Positions 55,121 through 63,609 of a DNA stretch of 64,000 nucleotides are shown here, in pieces; positions within the stretch are counted from its first letter, which is position 1, and each line of letters begins with the position of its first letter. Origin of the DNA: Metellina segmentata. Its lineage: Eukaryota > Arthropoda > Arachnida > Araneae > Tetragnathidae. A program made the translations under genes and the position numbers. The stretch is from the NCBI GenBank assembly GCA_947359465.1, contig OX375881.1, forward strand, positions 115,254,738-115,318,737. The letters run 5' to 3'. Below the pieces are notes generated by a model that saw nothing but the letters and a program-made list of their open reading frames with translations, was not told where the DNA came from and did not search any database.

Positions 55121-55479
55121 CGTAAAAATATTATCAGGAAGTAAATTAAAATTTCTTTAAAAATCGGCGAGGTGCAAAAATTTACGTTTAGAGGTACGTT
55201 AAAAAAACCTTACGACTGAAGACTGAAAATTTGTACTTGTTTTGCTCACTAATGTTAGAAATTTCGCTTTTTTCGACTTTTACACTTAATGAAACCAAAA
55301 CTAATAGCCACATCGAAAAAAAATCTTCTTAATCTAACTTTCCTGTACAATTTTGAACAAACCATGTTAATTTCGCAATTTTTTCATCCGTACTTTCTCA
55401 GAAAACCGTATGAGAATCGAGCAAAAAATTCGAGTTTTGAATCAGCGGCGGCAGTATTTCTTTTTAATAAAGAGACATC

Positions 55480-55650
55480 TGGTTTTCCCCCAGAGAGTCT
55501 CATGTAGGTTGCTCCACCCCAATAGAATCCAACCTCATACTCAATACTATGACCATTTCCAGCAAGTATGCTCTTCCCATATTTAATCACTGTGGCTGTT
55601 TGACCCCTCCCAATTCACTATGTTGTAAATCGTTACCTTTCGTGTTGCAC
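55480..55650 (+). repeat. Segmental repeat L, copy 2, second part
   Basis: GTTGCTCCACCCCAATAGAA, AATCACTGTGGCTGTTTGAC and CCAATTCACTATGTTGTAAA match 51070-51195. Confidence 0.72.
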
Positions 55651-55659
55651 GTTCCTTTT

Positions 55660-56590
55660 CAATTTGTCACACCCTGGTGACAATATTCTCGTACGCATGA
55701 AACCAGTGATCAACCAATGAACTTAAGAATATATTCCTTACAGAAACAAAGGAAGATTGTCTAAATGAAGTGAGGACAATGTCTTTTGATTTAGCATCCA
55801 AAGCTAAAAATAAATTAGTCTGCGTGGTGAAGTGATGTCTTAACCATGCTCTCTACTTACATCAAAGACTTCGAATAAACGTGCTTCACAAGGTGACGAG
55901 TTGTAGACAGGGATCTCGTAAACATCTGACATGTGTCGGGATTTTATACTGAACAACGCCAAGCTGAAGACAGTGATCTTTTTTTGTATTCTTCAGACTT
56001 GGGAAAAGAAAGACTTACTGATGTAGACAAGATCAAGAAGAAGGGTAGATAAAATCAGATCTATAGTTTCCAAACATACGATTACCAACTAAACAAGAAT
56101 AAAAAAAATGTTAAGGTACATTGGAAGCAGTTCAAAGGGACATTTTTAACTCTCTTAGTCACGAGATTTCCTAGTAAAACAATTAATGGTGAACACTTAG
56201 GTATCCGGACACGTTCGAGACTTTTTTTATGTGGTATAGAAACATATTAATGATATTTTTATGTTTAGTGTTATTAAAAAAATAGCATTTGGCTATACAT
56301 ATTTAAAATATTTATTAATAATTTTATAAAATTTATATAATTATGTATGAAATTTTAAAGAAACTAGAGGGCTCCGCGCAATGCTTGCTTACTCTCGCCA
56401 AAATCTATTCAACTCGCTTGAAAAATGATGCTACCAAAATAAACTACATGTATTTTTCTAGGGACTGAACTAGAATCAAAAGGATATTTGAGTAAACAAA
56501 AACTTTACAAGCCATTGAAAAACGAATATAAGATTTTTGATAGTTTTACAGTCTAATTTCTTAAATAAATTACCATAATTTAAAAACTTT
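55660..56590. other. No recognised feature
   Basis: AT-rich DNA without a supported frame or family. Confidence 0.4.
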
Positions 56591-56599
56591 TCAGCTTAG

Positions 56600-57050
56600 C
56601 ATAATTACTCTAGTTTATTTCCTAGACGACATTATAAAAAACAAGTTCTCAAAATTTTACGAGAATCCATCAATAACTTTTTGTGTTATAACATTTGAAA
56701 TAAGGAAATAATTCAAAAAATTTTATTTGGAGTAAAAAGTATTTTCAAGTGTATCGTTTGCTCTCTCTATCTCTAATTTGCTTTTACAGTTTGTGTAAAC
56801 AATTTTGTTCTTCACTTCCATTTAAAAATGTTCACAATAATTCTAGAAGAGAAACCATTTAAACATTTGAAAAACCTTTCTGAAATTACATTTGCAAAGA
56901 AAAAGTGAGTTTTAAATTTAAATTTTGACAGGTTTTTGGTCTTTTAACGGTCATTTCCGGTGTTTTCCATACCTACTTCCGGTTCACCCGTCTTAATTAA
57001 AATCTTAATATCTCTACAACTAATTAACTTAGAGAGACAAACCATAGTTT
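56600..57050 (+). repeat. Dispersed repeat K, copy 2
   Basis: Collinear with 40680-41115 (CAAGTTCTCAAAATTTTACG, GTGTATCGTTTGCTCTCTCT, AGAAACCATTTAAACATTTG, CATTTCCGGTGTTTTCCATA). Confidence 0.75.
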
Positions 57051-57184
57051 TCACGTGAATACTCGATCCTGATGTTGGTTTGTGAAGTGAACGAAAGCAT
57101 AATAAGTTGGAACACAAGAGTCGGCAATTAATTTACAGTTTGAACGATCTAAATGCAGTTTGATACGGATAATGAAGAATAACT

Positions 57185-57470
57185 TCATTTATTGAATGCC
57201 TGTGATTTTGTAGCGTAATTCGGTAGCTTTCAAATGACACCACTTATACGCAGTCTTCACCCGTAATCCAAAATCACACTGGCCCATAGCTTTCCCAGCA
57301 CCGTAGTTTTCCGACCGTGTTGCTGAACCTTCCCCTCATTGCACCGGCGTACTCGGTCGAAAGATCATGTCGAGTGCGGGCATATTTTGCCAATATGACG
57401 CAATACTTATTTTCTAGATATTTCTTCTGGTTCTGAAATCATAAGACAAAACAGTTGTAACCTTTTTTGA
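57185..57470 (-). repeat. Dispersed repeat J, copy 2
   Basis: Reverse copy of 35240-35525. The minus strand reads AACTGTTTTGTCTTATGATT, AAGACTGCGTATAAGTGGTG, TCATTTGAAAGCTACCGAAT. It is GC-richer and perhaps closer to the ancestral sequence. A short frame giving YKWCHLKATELRYKI is readable but unassigned. Confidence 0.65.
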
Positions 57471-57639
57471 GAATCTTGACTGTTCATGCATGTGCCTCCT
57501 ATACTGATCCGATTTTGAAGCCATATTCAAATAAAAAAAACTGAAATGCGTAATTGAGAAAAACGTTGTACGGAACTGTTAACACTAAATCACGAGATTG
57601 CTGGGTAGTAATAAATCTGATTTGTCCACACAACACTCA

Positions 57640-57850
57640 TAATGACAAATTCAATACTAGATCTTGATGGACGATGTATCTCATCAAAACAGCTTGGAGG
57701 GTAGATACGATGGTTTATTTCAAAAATGAAATAAATTCTTGCGTTTTTGTTTTCATTTGTGCAGATATTTTAACAATCTGAAACCAACATTTTCAAGGAG
57801 ATTTTCTTCTGGCTACGGTACTATAAGAGACTATATGAGAGACTCAGACC
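57640..57850 (+). repeat. GATATC end plus triplicated segment, copy 1 (partial)
   Basis: TACTAGATCTTGATGGACGA, CAGCTTGGAGGGTA then GATGGTTTATTTCAAAAATG, TGTGCAGATATTTTAACAAT and CTGAAACCAACATTTTC, collinear with 58085 and 59455. Confidence 0.7.
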
Positions 57851-57869
57851 ACCACTTCCGGTTCACAAT

Positions 57870-57930
57870 TAGTCACCAATAGCCCGTTATGTTGAACCAA
57901 TATGACCTTAATTAACTACCAGCATACCTT
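57870..57930 (+). repeat. SINE tail fragment
   Basis: CACCAATAGCCCGTTATGTT, GACCTTAATTAACTACC. Confidence 0.5.
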
Positions 57931-58130
57931 TGCGTCGAAAACTGGCCTGCAGTGACACAAAATCCTGTTCCAAATTGTCACCAGTTCAGGACAAGGTAGA
58001 CTGTTTTTTCCATTTGTGTGAATATCGGAGTAATTGGACAGTTTTTTCTCAAAGAGATATTTCGCCCAAAACAAATATCAGGTCTTGATGAACGAGATAT
58101 CTCGTCCATAACACTTGGAGGGCTTATAAA
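57925..58130. repeat. GATATC-family element, long-form module
   Basis: ATTGTCACCAGTTCAGGACA, GAGTAATTGGACAGTTTTTT, then GAACGAGATATCTCGTCCAT and AACACTTGGAGGGCT. Same module order as 7651 and 22390. Confidence 0.7.
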
Positions 58131-58460
58131 GTAATGGTTCATTTCAAGAATGGAATTAATTCACCTTGTTTGTATTTATTTGTCCAGATATTTAAACAGT
58201 CAGAAACTGACATTTTTGAGGAATCATCTTTTCGACTACTGTAGTGCAAGACGCCATGCTATGAGAGAGATCAATCCATCCCTCGAAATTACTTTCCTGA
58301 CAAGCACGGTTCAAGTGCTTCAGACCGTAAATCTTTGTCTCCCGTGGTAAAACGACTGCAAGATAGTTGTCCCACTATCACTTGTTGAAAACCAACCGTT
58401 TCCATAGCTTCTACGATATCAAGACACTCTCATATACAGAAGCCATAACGTCGGACAAAA
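58085..58460 (+). repeat. Triplicated segment, copy 2
   Basis: GTAATGGTTCATTTCAAGAA, TGTATTTATTTGTCCAGATA, GTAGTGCAAGACGCCATGCT, CACTATCACTTGTTGAAAAC and GAAGCCATAACGTCGG align with 59490-59810. Many differences are C-to-T or G-to-A relative to copy 3. Confidence 0.82.
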
Positions 58461-58989
58461 TATGGTTAGATCAAAAAAGAGCTACACCAGTCTTGTCTGG
58501 GGATACGCAGCGAAAAGTAACCTCCAAAAATTAAGAAGCTATTCAAAATTCTACTCTTCGTATTATCAGCTGCTATTCTAGGTACTACAGAAATAATAAA
58601 ATCTGCGAAGATCTTGAAATTACTGAGCTTAAAACAATTCTTCGGTAAACTCTTTATTAAATTCTGCGCTAATTTTGGAATCATAGATAATTCCGCCATT
58701 CAATGTATCCTCAGATACGACTTTCGTCAACCAAAGTTCAGTAAAAGCCTAGGGCCATCCTTAATGAAAATTAATTATTTTTATTTAGTTTAATCCTTTT
58801 TCTTTTTTGTTTTTTATATACTCTTGCTTTAATTCAGTCATCTTGGCATACGCTGTATAACCAGCCATTCTCATTGGACTACAACAGGCCTTCGTCCTAG
58901 GCTCTCTGGCTCACACATTATTTCGTTTCGTTGGGCAAAAAAGAATCACCTCCGCTTTTGAAGAAGAGGGCTTGGAGACGTTAGAAATG
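58461..58989. other. No recognised feature
   Basis: Low-complexity T-rich stretch near 58770-58830. Frames lack motifs. Confidence 0.35.
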
Positions 58990-59470
58990 GGTCGTGGTCT
59001 GTAAATCCTCCAGGTGGTTTCTACGGTAATGGTAATTTTAGTTAACGTCGTACTAGAGCAACACAACGGGCTATTGACGACGGTCCGGAATCAGTCCCTT
59101 AAGGGAAAGATTCGAGGACAACACCTCGTAATTTTGAACCACGGTCAGATGACGAAGCAACGCCTAAGCTGGCACCCCACTCTCCAAACTTCCACGCCAA
59201 CCCAACGTGAGGACTTTCGGCCACGACAGATTTAAGGTGCACCAGCCGCCTCTACACCATACGCTTACAAACATCCATGCCCGGACCCGGATTCGTACCA
59301 GGAACCTTCCGATCTAGAGGCTAACACCTTAACCACTATACCGGTTGGTCGGCGGTGGTTTCTACGATATCTCCTCCATCAAGACCTGACCAATTTGCTA
59401 ATTAAATTTATTTCGAGATATTGCCGATTTTGTTGTGATGACGAGATATATGGTCTAAGCCGCATGGAGG
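58990..59470. repeat. GATATC-family element interrupted by SINE-A
   Basis: Left end AAATCCTCCAGGTGGTTTCT precedes the SINE. GGTGGTTTCTACGATATCTC continues after it, then GATGACGAGATATATGGTCT and GCATGGAGGGTT at the right end. Confidence 0.85.
59025..59353 (-). repeat. SINE-A copy, full length with 12-13-bp target duplication
   Basis: GGTGGTTTCTAC(G) at 59013-59025 and 59354-59366. The duplicated target is the terminal sequence of the GATATC element. Complete tail to head. Confidence 0.95.
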
Positions 59471-59815
59471 GTTGTTAAAAGGATGGTTTATTTCAAGAAT
59501 GAAACAAATCCAGGCATTTTCGTATTTATTTGCACAGATATTTTAACATTCAGAAACCAACATTTTCCATTTGCCTACCCTCTCGCCGTGGTAGTGCAAG
59601 ACAGCATGCCATGCAAGAGACTCATCCGATCCCCGAATTTACTTCCCCGCCGAGCAGGATGCAAATGCTCCAGAGACCGTAAATCTTCGCTGAAAAACGG
59701 CTGCGAAAGAATGGCCCCGCTATCACTTGTTGAAAACAAACCGTTCCCGGGGCGTCTCCGGTATCAAGCTAGTCTCAGATACGGAAGCATTAACGTCGGG
59801 GCGAAAAGAAGAACC
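59455..59815 (+). repeat. Triplicated segment, copy 3
   Basis: GGATGGTTTATTTCAAGAAT, CGTATTTATTTGCACAGATA, GTAGTGCAAGACAGCATGCC, CGCTATCACTTGTTGAAAAC and GAAGCATTAACGTCGG. It is GC-richer than copies 1 and 2 and continuous with the GC-rich block to the right, so it is probably the source. Confidence 0.82.
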
Positions 59816-60232
59816 TTCGAAGAAGAAGAAGAGCGCTGATGACTTCCAACTCCCCCGCGAACCTTCCTCCCGTCTTGGGTTGCCGTCCCGGTGTCGCGCT
59901 ACTGTCTGTACCCACTTTACATCGATGTTCAGCCGCGCATCCGATTTCTGGTAACTGTGGCGGGAAAATCGCTCTTCCGCAATTCGATCGCCCCTTCCTC
60001 GTTCCTTTCTGTTCTGTTCCCCCCCGGCGCGTGTTCCTTTGAGCGTCGCCGCACATTCCGCGCGTCGGTTGTGGTTAATAATGAACTTCCGACACGCGTT
60101 CTGGATCGTGCTCGCGCGACATTTCGGGTAGAAAGCGGTGCTAAATATACGGTGCGGCATTTTTGGGGGGAGGGGTGGTTCTGTTCGGGAAAACAAAAGT
60201 ATTTGGGTTGGGTAATTGATTCTGGATTTCTC
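59816..60232. other. GC-rich low-copy block
   Basis: Open frames overlap on both strands (for example 59723-60268 minus, 181 codons; 59891-60250 plus, 119 codons), a sign of GC-rich chance frames. No domain is seen. TGTGGTTAATAATGAAC sits between CGCGTCGG and CCGACACGCG, giving a small hairpin. Confidence 0.3.
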
Positions 60233-60440
60233 GGGATGTTCGGGACATAGCAAAGGAGAGCCGTGCAATTGAAATCAATATATATGTTACCGGAACATAT
60301 GATATACCTTCATGGTACCTACGCCTCGTATTGCCTAAGCTCTGTATAGAATGCCTCTGGCGTTTTGAGGCATAGTATGAAATATCCGAATTATGTTAGA
60401 ATTATATACATTTTCTCCAGGCATTGTATGTAATTAAAAG
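60233..60440 (+). repeat. Local repeat M, copy 1
   Basis: GGGATGTTCGGGACATAGCA, AAGGAGAGCCGTGCAATTGA, TGTATAGAATGCCTCTGGCG and TATGAAATATCCGAATTATG recur at 60938-61150. Confidence 0.72.
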
Positions 60441-60554
60441 TATCTTCCCTACCAACCATATAAAACGCGTTTAAAAATCAGTTTTTTTTCCTTTAAATCT
60501 TATAAAATACTTCAAAGTTCTCAAATAAATTCCTCTTTTTGATGGTGGCATCAC

Positions 60555-60925
60555 AGGGGCTAGAAAATTGAGGTACACATATATGTACCTTGGGTCTTAA
60601 TTATGATGAAAGCAAAATAATTTTCAAATGATATTTCTTAAATCAGAAAAACTATATCATCACCACATTAACTAAAGGATTTAGAAATTATTTAAGAGAA
60701 ATGTATTTTACTTACTTTTACGCCAATTAGTTGACGCCATTTCTTCCAAATCGCTTTTGAATAATAAATATTCCACAGGAACTACCGATTTATACATTCA
60801 TCTATTGGTGTCAATCAGAAGCATAGACGTCCATGCGAGCGTACCCGAGTTCTTAACTACCAATTTTTTAGAAAGATTATTTTTAAAACCAAAAAGTCGA
60901 GGTCCACGTATGTGGACCTAGGTAG
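60555..60925. repeat. Segment bounded by two related palindromes
   Basis: AGGTACACATATATGTACCT (60571-60590; 7-bp arms) and AGGTCCACGTATGTGGACCT (60900-60919; 8-bp arms) lie about 330 bp apart, each near a GGCTAG/GCTAGA sequence. Such palindromic subterminal motifs recall some piggyBac-type MITEs, but TTAA boundaries were not found. Confidence 0.45.
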
Positions 60926-60937
60926 CGAAGAGGCTAG

Positions 60938-61160
60938 AGATATTCGGGACCGAGCAAAGGAGCAGATCTTGCAATTGAAATCCAGGCAATATATAGAATG
61001 CCTTAGCACTGTATAGAATGCTTAGGCACTGTTTAGAATGCCTAGTCACTGAATAGAATGCCTGGCGTTTTGGGAGAAAAGTATGAACTATCCGAATTAT
61101 TGTAGTATTATATATTCTTTTTCCCAGGCATTGTGACTTCATACCTAGGCATTCTATGGA
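60938..61160 (+). repeat. Local repeat M, copy 2, with ~21-bp units
   Basis: ATATTCGGGACCGAGCAAAG, CTTGCAATTGAAATCCAGGC, then ACTG-ATAGAATGCCT-type units (about three), then TATGAACTATCCGAATTATT and CATACCTAGGCATTCTATGG in inverted sense. Confidence 0.72.
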
Positions 61161-61359
61161 ATGACAAATGCTTTTTAGGCAAAGTATTAAAAGAATCACG
61201 AAAAAGTTTTTAATGACGCATTTTTATTCGCTTGTTAGTTAAGAAAATATTCATATGGCTTGATTCTGTAAGGAACTGATTTTTATGTATCACAGAGGAT
61301 GTCGATTTCACCTCGTGAACACATTTCAGAATTGGAGTTTTAAGAACCTTCTCAGATTA
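61161..61359. other. No recognised feature
   Basis: Short AT-rich spacer before the MITE. Confidence 0.3.
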
Positions 61360-61361
61360 TA

Positions 61362-61967
61362 CAGGGTGGTCCCGAATTCATGGTACAAACTTTAATGGTA
61401 GGTACAGGACATTGTAACAATGATTTATTGTATAGGAATGTATAGTCGCAAGTGACGCGGTGAGGCGAAAACAGGGGAAATAACGGCCGAAAGGAAAAAC
61501 AAAGATTTTATTGAAAGCGTTGTTGACAAGTGTCATGTTTACAGTAATTGTTCAAAATTGCGTCCACCAGTATCGATACATGCTTGACAGCGTCGGTGGA
61601 GCGATTGGCGTACAGGATACTCCGCGCGATACATTCGTAACGCAGCTCTGCCGTTACCATTTGCACGGCCGTACATGTAATGCATGTCTGCTTTTTCTGC
61701 ATACGTAAAGTCACCCATCGTCTACGGCAGCACAATTGTGAATGGCGCTTTTCCCTACTGCGATGCATCATGTTCAACAGCGGCTAGACATCTACTGCCC
61801 TCTACCGGCAATGATACCAACCGATCACTCCATTTCTCTTTCCTTTTATTTCCCCTGTTTACGCCTCACCGCGTCACTTTCGACTATACATTCCTATACA
61901 ATAAATCATTGTTACCATGTCCTGTACCTACCATTAAAGTTTGTACCATGAATTCGGGACCACCCTG
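61362..61967 (-). mobile_element. MITE with ~120-bp inverted repeats, TA-flanked
   Basis: Left CAGGGTGGTCCCGAATTCAT and right ATGAATTCGGGACCACCCTG are perfect complements. The inverted repeats continue about 120 bp to CAGGGGAAATAA/TTATTTCCCCTG. TA lies on both sides (61360-61361, 61968-61969). The central part encodes a fused transposase remnant on the minus strand. Confidence 0.95.
61539..61718 (-). pseudogene. Transposase N- and C-termini fused by internal deletion
   Basis: A 59-codon open frame starts MGDFTYAEKADMHYMYGRAN, GNGRAALRMYRAEYP and ends RRCQACIDTGGRNFEQLL with a TAA at 61539-61541. The first part is the helix-turn-helix start of the arthropod IS630-like transposase family (Y-E-ADMHYIYG-A-GN-R-A-R-Y---YP). 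The last part is its terminal motif (RC--CI---G--FE-LL; compare VKEGGHFEPL at 20.2 kb). The catalytic middle, about 300 residues, is missing with the frame kept open. The small product could at most bind DNA, and no expression evidence exists. Confidence 0.85.
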
Positions 61968-62084
61968 TATAGAAGTGGATCATGAACTTCGAGTGAGAGG
62001 GTCTCTTCCGTGCAAATCAACCCCAGTGGTGCATGAGAGTAACTCAAAGTGGCTCATAAAATCTCTTGCAATATCATAAGGACT

Positions 62085-62300
62085 AATCCTACAAGTGATT
62101 TCGACAAGATATCTCGTACATCAAGATATGACCCATTTTATTAAGGAGATGTCTCATCGAGACCTTGCAGAATTCTTGAGGATGACGAGATCTAGATCTG
62201 GTCACTTTTCTTCTAATGACAGGATATCTCATCTATCAAGATCAGATCAGTTTTCCCCAAAACGAGATACTTCGTTGAGGCAACCACTTGAAGGGCTAAG
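62085..62300. repeat. GATATC-family element
   Basis: AAGTGATTTCGACAAGATAT, CTCGTACATCAAGATATGAC, GATGACGAGATCTAGATCTG, GACAGGATATCTCATCTATC and CAACCACTTGAAGGGCTAA. Confidence 0.7.
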
Positions 62301-62367
62301 TTCAATGGGTCAAGCGTTAGCAGAAAATAAAACCTTAATATCTTCGGTCCTTGAGGCCTCACTTATT

Positions 62368-62885
62368 AATTACTAGCTGAAGAAACCGGTTTTGCTCTGG
62401 TTTCAAATATGACCGCGACAGCTAAAATATGCCTGCGACATTCCACTGTGTTAACTCAAATACACAAACTCAGTAGAACGTATTTCCTACCACGACAGCT
62501 AAAATATGATCGCGGCACTTCAATGTGTTAACAAAAGTACACAAACTCTGTAGAACGTGTTTACTATTACGACAGCTAAAATATGACCTCACCTTTTCCC
62601 TGTGTTAACTCAAATAAACACCCTGTAGAACGGGTTTCCTTATCCATATCCTCTTATTACAGAAAAACAAACTTTAGATTTTAAAATTGGTGCTTCGTGG
62701 GGCACTTTAGGACTACCTGTGTGCCAATTTTCATGGCTGCAGGTGGGTCTGAAGACAGGAAAGAAATAGCCTATGTTTTCCGCATTGTTCCAAAGTATAA
62801 GTACACCAAATGAGATGTGGATTGGTCAAACGGTATAGATTTGCATAGAGAATATACACACACATCCTTTTTATACATATACTGA
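62368..62885 (-). mobile_element. Helitron-like family H, nearly complete
   Basis: On the minus strand it ends CTTCAGCTAG followed by T (here ACTAGCTGAAG on plus), preceded by AACCAGAGCAAAACCGGTT, a hairpin. The interior repeats GACAGCTAAAATATG three times (about 62419, 62499, 62571), each followed by a GTGTTAACTCAAATACACAA-like unit. The 5' end lies in ATATGTATAAAAAGGATGTG. No Rep/helicase gene. Confidence 0.62.
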
Positions 62886-63609
62886 TTTCTCGTGTAGCAT
62901 AAAGATCGTGCGGTTACAAAGCAAGCCATGTGGCTCCAATCAAAGATATTTTTTAAAAGTTCGGGAAAAAATATTACTACGAATTTAATCATCTTAAAAC
63001 ACTCTGTAAATAAGAATTCCTAATGGCGAGATATTTCGTCGAAAATAGAGGGAAACACGGAATTCCTCATTGTTACAAACGGTGCGCACAATGCATTGTT
63101 CTTTTGAAGCGATTCAGAAAGAGGTTATCATCTTAGTAATGATGAGTCATTTGGAATGGGGATGTCTTCCCCCGCAAATGTCCCCCCCCCCCACTTAATT
63201 CTAAATAATTTTCCTCTCATTTCGAGCAAAAAGATGAGTCGATTTCTCAATTGTTTTACAGTTAAAATTTTTGTTTAATTGTGAAATGACGCACAAAATT
63301 TTTCAAACAATTCCTTTGGACCAAATTAATGTTTGTCAATAATAATGTTTGTCAATAATTTGTCCCATAAATTGTAAAAAGTTTCTTACAAATCTGACAA
63401 TGTAATCCTTTTTCAAACATGGCTCTAGTTGGTGAAATACATTTCAAACACCTGCTTTTTAAATTACGATTTAGAAATTAGATTAAATATCAGATTACAT
63501 TGGACATAACGTTTTAGGGCATTCTAAAACACAAATAAATCTCAAGGGTTCGCCACTTTTTCACAGTTAAAATTAGCGTTGTTAGATGCTTTTCAAAAAC
63601 ATTTTTAAC
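62886..63609. other. No supported gene; C run and AT-rich DNA
   Basis: A degraded GATATC end (GGCGAGATATTTCGTCGAAA) lies near 63025 and a C run near 63181-63193. Otherwise nothing is recognised. Confidence 0.4.

Noticed and set aside
60064..60095. HNF1-type site GTTAATAATGAAC in a small hairpin
   Set aside because: A single imperfect motif match in an unannotated block is expected by chance.
59723..60268. 181-codon minus frame and overlapping plus frames
   Set aside because: At least four long frames overlap in GC-rich DNA. The first half lies in a triplicated segment whose other copies break the frame.
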